Shown here: piece after piece, positions 11,031 through 23,439 of the stretch
Layout: every line of letters starts with the position of its first letter
Numbering within the stretch: position 1 is the first letter of the stretch
Assembly: GCA_034440615.1 (NCBI GenBank)
Contig: JAOTOM010004743.1
Location: forward strand, 288,501-352,500
DNA length: 64,000 bases
Reading direction: 5' to 3'
From: Ashinkailepas kermadecensis
Lineage: Eukaryota; Arthropoda; Thecostraca; Neolepadidae
Made by a program: the position numbers and the translations under genes
Notes under the pieces: model-generated
Database searches by the model: none
Seen by the model: only the letters and a program-made list of their open reading frames with translations
What the model was told of the DNA's origin: nothing

Positions 11031-13209
11031 ATCGACCGGGTTAGACTGCCGTGGGACAGACAGCGGTGCGAGTACGGACCGGCAGGTATTAACAGTGACT
11101 TCAGTCCGGCTGTGCCATGGCCTCTCGATTGTCCACCTAACTGGGGTGGGGGGGGGAGTCTCACACGAGGTGATGAGACTGGTTCTCTGTTCGCCCCTGA
11201 GAACCATCCTCAGTGGCGATACTGAGACAGTATCGAGACATGATTACTGGCTAAATTAGTAATCACATTCACCAGGCACGCTACGCAAACAGCACACATG
11301 TGCCCCGGCTGTGCATACACCTAGCAATAAACAACAACAGCATCATGGCTTGCGAATTGACGGAGAACTGCGGAATGGGGATGGAACTCATCAATTCCCC
11401 AATACCACTGCGACAGTGATATATATCTACCTTGCGGGTATTGGGTAGAAATGGTGCTTCTCGCGCACCGGTTATGCAGAATCTCAGTACGCGTCGAATC
11501 GGTCAAGATGACAAGGCTGCGATTATCTCTGCAAATGTCGGCCTTCCACGTCTGGGCTGTTGGTTCAAATCCGACCTGCCGCGAAGCATAATCCCCGCTT
11601 ACCTCTTCTTCTTGTTCAGACAAGTAGGCGTATCTCTCGGATAGTGACCTTCCAGGTGAGGTAAGCGATTCGAATCCGTACAGCATCGAATGTGTTGTGG
11701 TGCTTTGCCGCATCTATGGTGCCAGGCATCCGAAGAGCACAGCGAGTGAGCCGTGCGATGCCAGCAGCACAACGACAAAGTGTCAACCATCCGCGGTCGG
11801 ACCAACTTAGGCGAGCCCAAGTTAGCCAAAACGACAGCTTTGGTACGCTGATCACTACTGAACTGAACTTGTGCCTTTGACGATTCCATCCTAGAAAGTT
11901 CCACTGACCCCAGCCGCATCCTACACTGAAGGCTGCATGGTACCGGAGCCACGTGCCACATTCCCCAGCTGCCCATCGCCGCTTTTAGGCTCAGAGAGGG
12001 GGAGACAGTGCCGAATCCTCTTCCCTGCAATACGCATTGTAAACGATTTCTCTGAGTGTGTTAATGGTTTGCTATCTATTTTCCTCATTTCCCGGCTCAG
12101 ATTAAGTTTTAAAAAATTGATCTGAAATTCATCAGCTTGAAATATCAGCAGTTGGCCAATGTTGGCTTCGAGGACGAAAGAAATGGTATGGTGGTATCGT
12201 GATTGATACGGTTGAATGAGCCGATACGCGGACAGTTCGTGTCATTTAGGATAGTATTAGTCCACTAGGAAATGTCGGGCCGCAATGCATTACACAAGTG
12301 CGCTTTATAATTTGTATTTTTATTTTATATTATTATTTAATTTTGTATAATTTTACCCAGAGATCCCTACGATAATCTACACTTTGAATTCTCACCCTCA
12401 TGACAGGGAGTCGCCATAAGTCATACACCACCAGGATATTTCGCGTTATTGACCTCAATATCTTCCACGAACTTCCAGACACTCAGCATCTCCAGTGTGC
12501 GTCCAGATTGGAGGCGTCCCGCTGCGCCTAGCCAGCTAATGAAGCTAGCGAACGAGTATGGTAAAGGCAACTCGTGTGGTCGAGCGAGGCGAAAGGCGAG
12601 CTTGCCGCGTAGACGCAGGGACAGATCGAAGGTTGGTGAAGGGGGCGCCCCCCCCTCTAGCATCACGAAAGGTGCCCCGATGGAGGTGTGGCGCCCCTCC
12701 AGGAAGAGCGATTGCACGCACCTTACCTCCGCTTAAGGACATTTTTCTCGAACACGCCCTACTGAACAGAAAAGGCGCCCTGGCAAGCTCAAGTGCATCC
12801 CCCTCCCGCTCAAAATAATTTTAAGTCGAAGGCGCGGGGATCCTCTCCGAGTGGAGCAGGCGCACCTGTGAGAAGGGTGAATGTACAGTCCCACATCTTC
12901 CCCCATCCCCCCATTCATGTCCAGGAATTTTGGGCCGAAGACGCCTCTCGTGGTGGAAATGAGCCCTCTGAAAAGCTAGCCCCCCCCCCCCTAGCAAAAT
13001 TATAAATTCGTGCGTGGTAATTGATTCGGAAGGTGTGTCCTGCAACGATGACCGTCAACCGTCTGAAGCACGTGCCGCAGACACCTGCCTCGCACACCTC
13101 GCTGGAACGGACTTCCACCACGGAGCCGGCCCATTCATCGACGCCGACGGCCGGTCCTCATTACAGTCAGCTAGCCGAGCAGATGGACGCGGTCGACACC
13201 TGTGCCCAC
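11031..13209. other. Mostly unique intronic sequence
   Basis: No supported gene. About 11040-11260 is GC-rich with a G9 run. 12300-12360 is AT-rich. 12600-13000 contains several C or G homopolymer runs (C8-C12) between moderately GC-rich blocks and may be an old transposon, although I found no matching termini. A minus-strand frame near 12421-12520 (LEMLSVWKFVEDIEVNN) looks protein-like but does not fit the gene's phases. Confidence 0.45.
11460..11600 (+). mobile_element. Possible tRNA-like SINE head
   Basis: A box B-like GGTTCAAATCC lies at 11562-11572, within a T-arm-like context (GTTGG...CCGAC), about 60 bp downstream of TCGGTCAAGATGACAAGGC, which could be a worn box A. No tail or target duplication was found, so this remains tentative. 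Confidence 0.3.
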
Positions 13210-13420
13210 CTCACTGGGGAACGCGTCCGACTCTCTCCCTCCGCATATTTATCTCCCTCCCCATCCAAATCTCTTTCACCCTCCCCATCTACACTTCAAT
13301 CTCCCTTCCATCCCCTCTCCTCCCCTCTCTTTCTCTCCAATCTCATCAATCACCAATCACCAATCACAAATCATAAATAACAAATCACCAATCATCAATT
13401 TCTTATCTCCGGCTCTCTGA
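13210..13420. repeat. Pyrimidine-rich tract and AATCACC simple repeat
   Basis: A CT-rich stretch (TCTCCCTCC, TCCCCATC motifs) runs into AATCACCAATCACAAATCAT repeats near 13350-13400. Confidence 0.75.
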
Positions 13421-14125
13421 GCGACTGAGTGACTGAGCGACCGGGGAGTGACTTCCCTGGGCAATGGGCATGGAGCGGGCTTGAGACATGTGAACCATCA
13501 TAACGCTACTTCATCACTAGATTTTCACAGCTGCGGCAGCTGTTGGAGATGCTTTAGTATCCACCCTTTGTGGAAGACCGGCCCACTACCGTGCGGTTTG
13601 GCAGTCGCTGTGATACAAGTGATAATCAGAGGCAGTGATGATGTGCAACCTGTAGCGCGGGGAAACAGCCGACATCACCAACACGGTGGCAGGCTGGCCA
13701 AGTTCAACAACAGCAACAGCGTGAGGTCCCCGTCGGAATGGTTCCAATAAATCTCAAATGTACTGACTGGTGCTACCGCGTTGTCTCAGATTGCACGTCG
13801 AGTCAGCTTTAGCCGACCGCAGCTTACGAAACTGGACAGCTGAGACGTGGTCGTGGCGTCAGGACAGCACTGAACGAAGAATCAAAAACATGTTCTCCAG
13901 TAATTGTCAAATCAGAGCTCGTGCTAAGCACGCTTCGCCTGAAATTTATCCCACCCATTAACAGCGTCGCCCCAGTTTAGTGAATGCCAATTCAAAGATC
14001 GCTTGCATGTCGTGTAGATATCAGGTAGTGGCTTCATTATGCACGGTGCGAAAGCATGCAGTGACCTTGACTTGAACGTCCGAGCAGCAGCAGACAGAAG
14101 AACGGGTCGATACTCACTGAGGGGC
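13421..14125. other. Unique intronic sequence
   Basis: No gene, RNA or repeat recognised. Confidence 0.45.
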
Positions 14126-14830
<705 letters not shown>

Positions 14831-15357
14831 GAGAAAAAACAGAGAATCAACGGATGGCGGGGAATATCAAAGCAAAACGTTTGTTTTTCAAGCCTCGGAT
14901 TATTCAATCACTCAAACAAAAAAGCATCTAGTATAAAGAAGATTGAATATGCTGGATAAGGCCCTCCGCCGTGTTTTACTATCAGCGTCCTGTAATAGCA
15001 AATGCTTTGACTTCAGTAATCCCTGGTGCGACGTTCCTCAGTGGAGTGAGGATTCACCCTCCCGGAGATGGTAGGTTCTAGACCGTTTCTCAAAGCCCAT
15101 AGAATAGCAGATTGCATGCAGCAAAGCACCCAAGTTGAAGCAGACTATTTTCTTGAATCTGACTATCTCTTATTATCTGGAAGCACGTTACTTCCTCCGG
15201 GCCAAAACAATCTCCGAGTGCTTTACTGATACCGCACTTGGCTGTGTTATGTATCAGACGACAGCGACCACCATAACAACGGACACAAAGATTGTGCAGG
15301 GCAATTCATTTGTTGTCAACGCAAGCACTTCTGCACCCATGAGCGACGCGTGCCGTC
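14831..15357. other. Unique intronic sequence
   Basis: No gene, RNA or repeat recognised. Confidence 0.45.
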
Positions 15358-15548
15358 GGTGGGGCAGGGCAGGTCAGGGCAGGGTAGGTCATGGCAGGCC
15401 AAGGCAGGTCAGGGCAGGCCAAGGCAGGTCAGGGCAGGTCCGGGAAGGTCAGGGCAGGTAAGGGCAGGTCAGGGCAGGTCAGGGCAGGTCCGGGAAGGTC
15501 AGGGCAGGTAAGGGCAGGTAAGGGCAGGTCAGAGCAGGTCAGGGCAGC
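15358..15548. repeat. 10-bp minisatellite GGTCAGGGCA
   Basis: About 19 copies of GGTCAGGGCA with GGTAAGGGCA, GGCCAAGGCA and GGTCCGGGAA variants. Confidence 0.95.
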
Positions 15549-16300
15549 AACAACGCGCCGGGGCGGACAGCCGGCCAGAGGGACCATCACGCAGCCCAGG
15601 CCAATCGGGCCGACACGCAACACTACGAGCACGCCTCTTACCTCCCACGTCCGCACGCTGGGCACGGGGCCCTTCACCATGGCGACCGTTGGTAGGCGCC
15701 GCGCGCGCGCCGACCGCACCACCGGCCGCCTGCTCAGCAGCTCGCCCCGAGTCGACGGCGCCTCGCGGCGCGGGACGACTCGCCGGCCGACTCGCCGGAC
15801 GACTCGCCGGACGGGACGCGGTCTTTCCGCGGCGGGACCGTCGCGCCGCGTCACGCCCGCCGTCACTTTCCTCGTCGAGTGCGGCGGCGCACGCGGGCGC
15901 ACCTGGCGCGGACGATAGTCCGGCGTGACGTCGGCGGCGACTGTGACGCGCGCTGTGCGGCCGTCACGCGTGGGCCGCTCCGTGTCGCCGATCAGCTGGC
16001 GTCCGGGCGGGTCGGCGCCGTTGACAGCCTCGCGCCGCTCAGACGCCTGCCGTCCCGTCCCGCCCACTCCGGCGAGGTCACCGTGCGGGGCGTGTCCGAC
16101 CTCCTGTGCACAACACAGCACGGCGCGCGCCTGCCGCCCGCCGCCCGCCGGCCTCGTGTCCGACTGCAGCCCGGCCGTCCGCTCCCTCACCAGCCGCCTG
16201 GGCCCGCAGGCCAGTCTGTGGCCTGACCGCCGGCTTACCGCCCCTCCCCTCCGCGGGCCGCCGCCGCCGCCGCGCGCTCCACCCGATCGCATAACTCCCG
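15549..16300 (-). other. CpG-dense block with a candidate exon (low confidence)
   Basis: Very GC- and CpG-rich. Two minus-strand frames are open for hundreds of bases, one containing LDEESDGGRD and a SRPASRPASRPA repeat. Both reach a strong donor-like site, GGGAG|GTAAGAGG, near 15640. No domain is recognised and a phase-0 acceptor fitting the flanking exons was not fixed. It lies in the intron between the exons at 17640 and 5599, so it may be a skipped linker exon or a CpG-rich regulatory block. Confidence 0.3.
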
Positions 16301-17026
16301 CAAAAACGCGATGCCCAGCGCACTCGGCGCACCGTCTGACGCATCGGACGCGTGTCTGTAAACACCGGTCCAACTGCACGCGCATACTCACACGCAGATA
16401 GTTCGCCTGTGTGTATTTTTGTCTGGCATAGATGTCAGCGTGTTTGGAAATACATTCGCAGGAATGAGGTGGAGGAGGGAAAAGTTTTCACAGTTCCCTA
16501 CGGCAGATTGATAGGGGGTAGGCGGTTCAAGGGTATGATGTTTGTCTTCCATCCAAAAGGTTATAGGTTTTACTTTCACCTGTTGCTGGCCAATTTTCCT
16601 GCGACCAAGGCAGTCGACATGTTGGTAAGCTGAAAACCAGCGAGCCTACCGTTTGATAGCATGACATTTTGTGCCATATCATAGCCGGACACTTTGTGAA
16701 ATATAACAGCTGTAATCGTTTCCAGCAACTTTCGGATCGGTCATATGGCCCTGACCGACACTGGGTAAGGGTATTCGGTGATCAGGAAGAATGACACTGT
16801 TGTTGAGCAAGGCTGTCCTGTCCGGTTAGCTGGCAGGAGGTTTGAGTTGCGCATGCCTTCCCCGTCGTCGAGCATGAATGCCCAGTTATCGGACATTAGC
16901 GCCCGCTGCCAAATCACCGGACGTGAGTGCCCGACTGTCCGACATGTGTCCGGCTACAGACCAGAGGTGTCGGTCACTATGCCGAGATCCCCGGCTGTCG
17001 TGCGGGGTGTCCGTTTGTCGGACAGG
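16301..17026. other. Unique intronic sequence
   Basis: No supported gene. Plus-strand frames here are short and lack recognisable motifs. Confidence 0.45.
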
Positions 17027-17180
17027 ATTGTCCAGCTGGCGGACAGGAGTGTCCAGCTGACGGACAGGAGTGTCCAGCTGGCGGACAGGAGTGTCCAGCT
17101 GGCGGACAGGAGTGTCCAGCTGACGGACAGGAGTGTCCAGCTGGCGGACAGGAGTGTCCAGCTGGCGGACAGCAGTGTGC
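17027..17180. repeat. 21-bp minisatellite, about seven copies
   Basis: Unit GTCCAGCTGGCGGACAGGAG plus T, with a GCTGAC variant. Divisibility by three creates false ORFs. Confidence 0.93.
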
Positions 17181-17639
17181 AGTTACGTGGGCACGTGCTG
17201 CGATCACACAGTTAGCGCCGCGCCCGCCGACTCGCCCGGCCCGCCGCCGTGTAAGTACGCTCGGAGACGCGCGGGACTGTGAGCAGTCGGCTCGTTGTTT
17301 ACGGATACGGGCGTCGCGCGGCCGCTGTTTTCCGCAGTTGGTGGTGCCGGGCGCGGCGGCAGCCCTCACATATGTTGACCAGAAATAACGCTTACGGCGG
17401 CGGCGCCTCCGAAGCTGGCGCGATATTGCGATTTGCAAGACTGTTTACCTGTTCGGTGTTCATGTCGGACTCGCGGGATTCGGCGTTGTGTGTATCGGGT
17501 CATGTTTATGAATGACTCAGCTTGTGATTATTGCACCTTAGTAAGCGGAGCCTTAACCTCACATAAATATTTACTCTGGCAATAGGAAGGCGTGCACACT
17601 AGCCTCTGGAGACACGGCTGTTGACCACGGGAACCTCAC
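17181..17639. other. GC-rich intronic sequence next to the exon at 17640
   Basis: No supported gene. The intron begins at 17639 (minus strand) with GTGAGG. Confidence 0.45.
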
Positions 17640-17762
17640 CGGTTCGGAAGTCGACGCTCTGCTCCCCGAGGTATTCGAGCCACCGTCTGACACTGGCCGC
17701 ACTTCGTCATCTTCTTTGTGAGCAAACATCCGCCGGTGGGCAAGTTTGAACTCCTCCATCAG
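17640..17762 (-). CDS. Putative exon D of the harmonin-like gene
   Basis: Minus-strand exon of 123 nt (41 codons), phase 0 at both ends. It follows a textbook acceptor (CTTTTTTTCAG, 17773-17763) and ends at a strong donor, CCG|GTGAGG (17640/17639). It encodes LMEEFKLAHRRMFAHKEDDE and then a Ser/Gly/Thr-rich tail. The first half looks like a short amphipathic helix with alternating charged and hydrophobic residues. Phase 0 fits both the upstream exon at 44264 and the downstream exon at 5599. If the donor were not used, the frame would run on to a stop at 17571 and give a 62-residue product from the internal Met. I prefer splicing because of the donor's quality. Membership in the PDZ gene is inferred from strand, phase and order. 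Confidence 0.65.
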
Positions 17763-18186
17763 CTGAAAAAAAGATGAATACTGATTACTATGTGACTGTT
17801 ATAATGTGTGTAAGCACGTTTCATCAGGTAGTAAAACAGGTATCTGCTCAAATGCATACGTTTCTATGTTCGATCAGAAATGCAAGAAATTATCGTAGTA
17901 AGATCGCATATTTGCTTCCGTTGTGCATCCGTGCGGCTTATGCACAAGGTGTTGATGCGAGTTATACATTTTTGTCGGGCCCTTTCTTCAGTGAGTGAAG
18001 AAAATGCCAAGTGGAAGACTGAACTGTACTTACTATATGCTTCCGGGAGGTGGTTATGGAGCCCCTTCGCGGTGAGGCCACATTGCGTTGAACGACTTCG
18101 TGCAATCACAGAGAGTACGGAGGTGTCTGTGTTGTTGGGGTGTGCGCTCAGTAAGGGGAATTTGTGAGGCCCACAAATAACGCGTG
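17763..18186. other. Unique intronic sequence upstream of exon D
   Basis: No supported gene or repeat. Confidence 0.45.
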
Positions 18187-18455
18187 GAGAAAATCGTGTC
18201 GTGCCACTGACGGGACTCGTAGCACGGTGAAGCTGAACCGTGTCGTGCCACCGAAGGGGCACGTAGCACGATGAAACTAAATCGTGTCGTGCCACTGACA
18301 GGACTCGTAGCACGGTGAATCTAAATCGTGTCGTGCCACTGACGGGACTCGTAGCACGGTGAAGCTGAACCGTGTCGTGCCACTGACGGGACTCGTAGCA
18401 CGGTGAAGCTGAACCGTGTCGTGCCACCGAAGGGGCACGTAGCACGATGAAACTA
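18187..18455. repeat. 44-bp minisatellite, six copies
   Basis: Unit contains CGTGTCGTGCCACTGACGGG and ACTCGTAGCACGGTGAA. Two variants (GACGGGACTC and GAAGGGGCACG) alternate as ABAAAB. Confidence 0.93.
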
Positions 18456-19240
18456 AATTGGGCAGGCTCGGCCATGTTTGTGCGTGCAAATCAAATAAAA
18501 CACAGCATTTGTTAGGGGTTGTAAAGCACTCACATTACTTATCTACATTACTTAATATACATATATCTACATACTAAATTAATTCACTGCTAAAATTAGA
18601 CAGCCTGGTCGGGGATAGTCCCAGGGCAAATGTGGACTCATAATGCACCCTTAGTCGCCATGCCACTTAGATGAAAATATTATCTGGGATGCCTCCAAGA
18701 GGTCTGGTAGCATGGCATGCCCAAAAACAACACACAAATAATTCAACTAAATGGAACCGAGTTCAAATTCCAAGATTTCCCGTCCCGTGTTGCACCGGGG
18801 TCAGGCTAAGACCTCCCACGTCTTCTTAGTTATCAATGGAACTAAATGGCCCGATGATTAAAAAATAACGCAGAGCAATGACTGGATATTTCAGAATCAA
18901 GTGGCCAAGTTGAAAAGTTTCAGCAAAGAGCAAAACCAAATGTGTAAGTCTAACTTGGTATGATATTTTAATTACCTAAGATGGCAAGACGTACTATAAA
19001 CTACAGAAGAAAAATATGATCGGTGCAGAAAGCAATAGATGTTCTGAAAGACAATTCTTTACAGCTTACCGAGCATACACATCATATATTTTAGAAGAAA
19101 TATGTCAAACAAGATGACATCTCAATCAAGCCAGTCCTAAGTTCCATCTACTTACTTAAGTCCTTACTAGAGAAGTAAACATTTGGTGGCTAATTAGCAT
19201 GTGCATGATATATTTCACAGCGAAACATCACTATTGTCAA
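18456..19240. other. AT-rich intronic sequence
   Basis: No gene. A patch at 18600-18840 (AGTTCAAATTCC, then CCGTGTTGCACCGGGGTC) looks retroposon-like but is not classifiable. Confidence 0.4.
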
Positions 19241-19249
19241 GCAATTCAT

Positions 19250-19440
19250 AATACTGGTGACTTCGGTGTGAGTAGTCTCGGGATAAATTGCTCGGTTTTT
19301 AATCGAAATGTGATGGTTTCGAGTCCTACTTGTTGCTCTTTGCCCGCGACCAATTGGTGTGAGATATTGACGACGCTGTGATCGAAGAGATGACCCAAGT
19401 AGTCCACGCGTTGCAAAAACCAATAACCAACCAATGCCGG
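19250..19440 (+). mobile_element. tRNA-derived SINE, diverged long copy
   Basis: Plus-strand homologue of the SINE at 7104-7262. It has a degenerate tRNA-like head (GTAGTCTCGGGATAAATTGC; box B-like GGTTTCGAGTCC), then the shared body CTCTTTGCCCGCGACCAATT and GACGACGCT. The tail is GCAAAAACCAATAACCAACC. It is older than the 7.1-kb copy, with a worn box A and no clean target duplication. Confidence 0.85.
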
Positions 19441-19589
19441 TTACTTTGAAATATAGTTCACTCAGGTATTGCGCATAGGTGCTGCCGCCCGGTGGTGATG
19501 TCGACTGATTGTTTTCATAATGGCCATGAATGCCACACAATCACTTATTCAATATCATGTCAGTGATCACGCGGCTGATAGCCACCCAA

Positions 19590-19745
19590 GAATGATGTCG
19601 CATGACACGTGGCAGGTTCATATGCACCTCTTGCTGCCTGAATCGCCATGACACGTCGCAGGCTGACATGCACCTCTTGCTGCCTGAATCGTCATGGCAC
19701 GTGACAGGCTAACATGCACCTCTTGCTGCCTGAATCGCCATGGAA
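19590..19745. repeat. 46-bp tandem repeat, about 3.4 copies
   Basis: Unit contains ATGACACGTCGCAGGCTGAC and ATGCACCTCTTGCTGCCTGA. Confidence 0.9.
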
Positions 19746-21983
19746 GGAGCAGTACATAGCTTCATCGAAGTCTGTGAGAAAACATTGAAAGCCAGCAGCA
19801 ACGCTGAACGCTACACTTAAGTAAGTCAATATGGTGCATGTTCAGTCCAGTCGTCTAATTATTAGCACGCGCCCGGCGGGGCAGGGGTGATGCAACCACT
19901 GCGGTTTTTTCCTAGCTGATGATGTATCCTCTGCAGACCTCATGGTATAAACAACTTGAAGATGTTTCAGATCACTGAGATATGACGCAATATGAAGGAA
20001 TATGATAGGTTTTCGCCGAAGCCGCACGCCGTCGACATTTAATTTAACTTACTATCCTGAGATAGTCAATGCATGGTGATCCATCTAATCCCATTGCCAT
20101 TTTTGAATCTGTCATTGGCCTTTCCGACGTCATTCGTAGTCATTGACCCAGTTCGAGCTAATATTACCTTGTTCGGCTTCTGAGCTACTCTTGAGCGGAT
20201 TTAGCCACTGAGCTGAACGTGGCGCCCATGTTTATCCCTAGATACAAACAATGCTTTTCTGGCATTATTTCGGAGGGTCCAAAAGTTAGGTTAGCACTTT
20301 GACTTCATCTGATTGTTGACCTATGTGTTGAAATGCAAGGAAATACTTATAGTTTGTATCCCGAGATGATTAGGTTGTTGATAGCGACTATTTTGAAGAT
20401 GGCAAGCTATTATCAATTCTTTTTTACACCGTGAATACGCGTGAAAACTGACTTTTCAGACAACTGATGGATAAGCTGACGTGGAGATTAGCGAGCAATC
20501 CAATGCACAAATATCGGCTGTCAATTGCGAGACTTGCTTACGCGCAGCACGCTGGTTTTGTTTCATGTCCAATGTCCAATGTGATTTGGTTCCAGTAATC
20601 CCCGATTGGAAGCATTAGAGATGTCACAGCCTCCCCTCCCTCCCCTGCACTGGTGAATGTGGCGAAATGTCGTGAACAGGTGAGAGTTAACGCTGCAACA
20701 GGCGGGGGAGGGGTAGATATTCGCCCATGACATTTTTGGCATATCTGCCGAAAGGCTTGTGAGACGCTGTTCACATTGTCCGTAGCCCGTACCACATCAA
20801 TGATGAGTATACCCTCGAATCCTAAGGTCAAGGTCTTCAGGTCACTGATCTAATATATTTTCAGATATGGCATTTCGTACAATGCATGTGCGAAGCATGG
20901 TGTTGATGTGGGCTTTGTTGTGCGTTGGTCGGGTTGGGGTTTTCAACGATCAGTGTCTCTCTGGCCTGCAGGTGACACCTTCAGTCTGGCGTGGCAGTGA
21001 CACTTCGGACCTTGTTCCTTCAGGCGGCACTTTTGGTCTGGGCTTTATTGACTTTAATGGCTTTTTTAACTGAAAGTCAGAAGATTGGCGTCACAAAGGC
21101 CATGGCGACCCACGTTGACTTGAGTCAAACATTAGCAATTTACCATCTATGATTTCATGCGACACATGTATGATAAGACATCCCCGACGTGGGTGCAGAA
21201 ACACCCACCAGAGACGATTGCTGGCTAGATTTTCCCAGAAATAGAAGAAGCCTTGCACAGGATCTGTTGTGACATTGACCACAAATTCATAAATGGCGGA
21301 AGGGAATGTGCAAAGTCGCTTAGTGAATCTAACGGCGAATCGATCGGCGCTCTAACCCATCGTAGTCCTGAGGTAACCGAAGGAAGAAGATGCCTATTGT
21401 GGCCATACCTGTGGGACCATGATAACCCAACCTGACGTAGGTCAAGCATAGCAGCCAGATTCCCGTCATGCGACATTTTTTGGTCAGCGGAGATCAGCGC
21501 TCCCATAAGGAAACGATTCCCATCGCGGCTTCGGGGTTTTCAGCGGCTACCAGTTCAGGCCCGCCAAAAATGCGTCCAGACGACACTCACTCGGCTATGC
21601 CATTACGATCTGAACAAACAGTGGAGCAAAAGTGGAAAGAACAGCACCGAGAAGTGAAGCCAAGCCAGGCAGCCTTCAGATCTGTTCACACTTGTCAGCT
21701 GACTAATCACCGTAGGATCACCAGACCCGATTCAAGGCTACTGAGCACCGGACCTGGTCCAGTATCATCGTGAGAGCACTGGACTTGATTCAGGATTACT
21801 GAAAGAGCGCCAAACCCGGTCCAGGATCGCTGCAGGAAAATCGAACCCGGGCCAACGCAATTAGCACTTCATCAATGCAAGACCACCCGCAGGTTGGCCG
21901 TCGCAACTGGAAGTCATCTTCGGCTTGAGGGGCTCGGAAAGACCCCCAAGAGCCAGAGCCATCCTGACTAAGCTTCGCAGCCG
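19746..21983. other. Unique intronic sequence (2.2 kb)
   Basis: No gene with recognisable motifs. Short frames at 20538-20831 (minus) and 21468-21773 (plus) lack family features. The stretch 20930-21065 has weak repeats of CCTTCAG and GGTCTGG. Nothing else is seen. Confidence 0.45.
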
Positions 21984-22145
21984 GGAGTCAGCGCCCTTCG
22001 TCTGCAGTGACCAGCGGGGAGTCAGCGCCCATCGTCTGCAGTGACCAGCCGGGAGTCAGCGCCCATCGTCTGCAGTGACCAGCCGGGAGTCAGCGCCCAT
22101 CGTCTGCAGTGACCAGCCGGGAGTCAGCGCCCATCGTCTGCAGAC
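21984..22145. repeat. 34-bp tandem repeat, about five copies
   Basis: Unit contains AGTCAGCGCCCATCGTCTGC and AGTGACCAGCCGGG. Confidence 0.92.
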
Positions 22146-22469
22146 ACCTGTGACCAGCTGCGATGTGCCGGCCATTGTCTGCAGTCTGTCGGTCGACTAC
22201 AATGGCCGCTCGTGCGTCAAGAGCGGCTCACTGCACCACTGGCGGCGGCCGGTCCGGCGAGGCACGCGCGGCCCGTCGGCCAGCCGCCAGTTGTCGGCCG
22301 CCGGCCGAGACGATCCTACAGTCGGTGCGCGTGCTGCTCGGGAGTAAACAGGCGGACAGGTGTGGCCGCGGCGGCCGGCCAGGCCGTCCCGCGCCGCAGA
22401 CAGACGGTGCGCGATCAACGGAGACAGACGGTGCGCAGCGGCGGCAGCGATCAACCTCCACTCGCGCCG

Positions 22470-22985
22470 TCCGCATCTCCCGGCACCGCTCCCGCCGCCC
22501 CGCATCTCCCGGCACCGCTCCCGCCGCCCCGCATCTCCCGGCACCGCTCCCGCCGCCCCGCATCTCCCGGCACCGCTCCCGCCGCCCCGCATCTCCCGGC
22601 ACCGCCCCCGCCGCCCCGCATCTCCCGGCACAGCTCCCCGCCGCCCCGCATCTCCCGGCACAGCTCCCGCCGCCCCGCATCTCCCGGCACAGCTCCCGCC
22701 GCCCCGCATCTCCCGGCACCGCTCCCGCCGCCCCGCATCTCCCGGCACCGCCCCCGCCGCCCCGCATCTCCCGGCACCGCCCCCGCCGCCCCGCATCTCC
22801 CGGCACCGCCCCCGCCGCCCCGCATCTCCCGGCACAGCTCCCGCCGCCCCGCATCTCTCGGCACAGCTCCCGCCGCCACGTATCTCCCGGCACCGCTCCC
22901 GCCGCCCCGCATCTCCCGGCACAGCTCCCGCCGCCCCGCATCGCCCCGCATCTCGGCACCGCTCCCGCCGCCCCGCATCTCTCGG
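22470..22985. repeat. 29-bp GC-rich minisatellite (about 18 copies)
   Basis: Unit GCATCTCCCGGCACCGCTCC plus CGCCGCCCC, with CAGCTCC and CACCCCC variants. A 29-bp period rotates the frame, yet all frames stay open because stop codons are absent from the monomer. This gives 200-290-residue false ORFs on both strands. The preceding 22146-22469 is unclassified CpG-rich sequence. Confidence 0.95.
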
Positions 22986-23065
22986 CTGCCACTTTTGCGA
23001 GCATTGCTCATAATGGAGAGACACGCTTGAATTGAAATGTAGGGTCGCGTTGCATGACCACTCCT

Positions 23066-23225
23066 AACACTCACCACTCGCTGCCTCTCGCTAACTCGCT
23101 GACACTCGCCACTCGCTGCCACTCGCTAACTCGCTGACATTCGCCACTCGCTGACACTCGCCAATCGCTGCCACTCGCTACTCCCTGACACTCGCCACTC
23201 GCTGCCTCTCACTAACTCGATGTTT
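23066..23225. repeat. Degenerate CACTCGCTG-based repeat
   Basis: Irregular copies of CACTCGCTGCCACTCGCTAA and CTCGCTGACACTCGC, about 10 bp per sub-repeat. Confidence 0.8.
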
Positions 23226-23439
23226 CACTTGCTAACTCGTCAGGATGGTGATGATTGCATGGGTTCATGGAGTATTCAGTACTACCTGCTCACGAATAAC
23301 CAGAACCAATTGAACACTCCGCCCTGCCATTTTTGGCGAGATTGACTGCCCGTCGCCGCAGTTCTAAATTTTTCATTTTCGTGGGGCGACACCCGTCGCT
23401 CTTTTCGTTCTTTTCTTGGGGTGACACCCGTCACCCCGC

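Noticed and set aside
12421..12742. Minus-strand ORF with LEMLSVWKFVEDIEVNN as another exon of the PDZ gene
   Set aside because: The only nearby acceptor gives a phase that does not fit the phase-0 neighbours, the donor is weak, and the surrounding sequence looks like transposon remnant. Not excluded, but unsupported.
22163..23122. Overlapping 200-290-residue ORFs on both strands
   Set aside because: The 29-bp monomer simply lacks stop codons, so all frames stay open.
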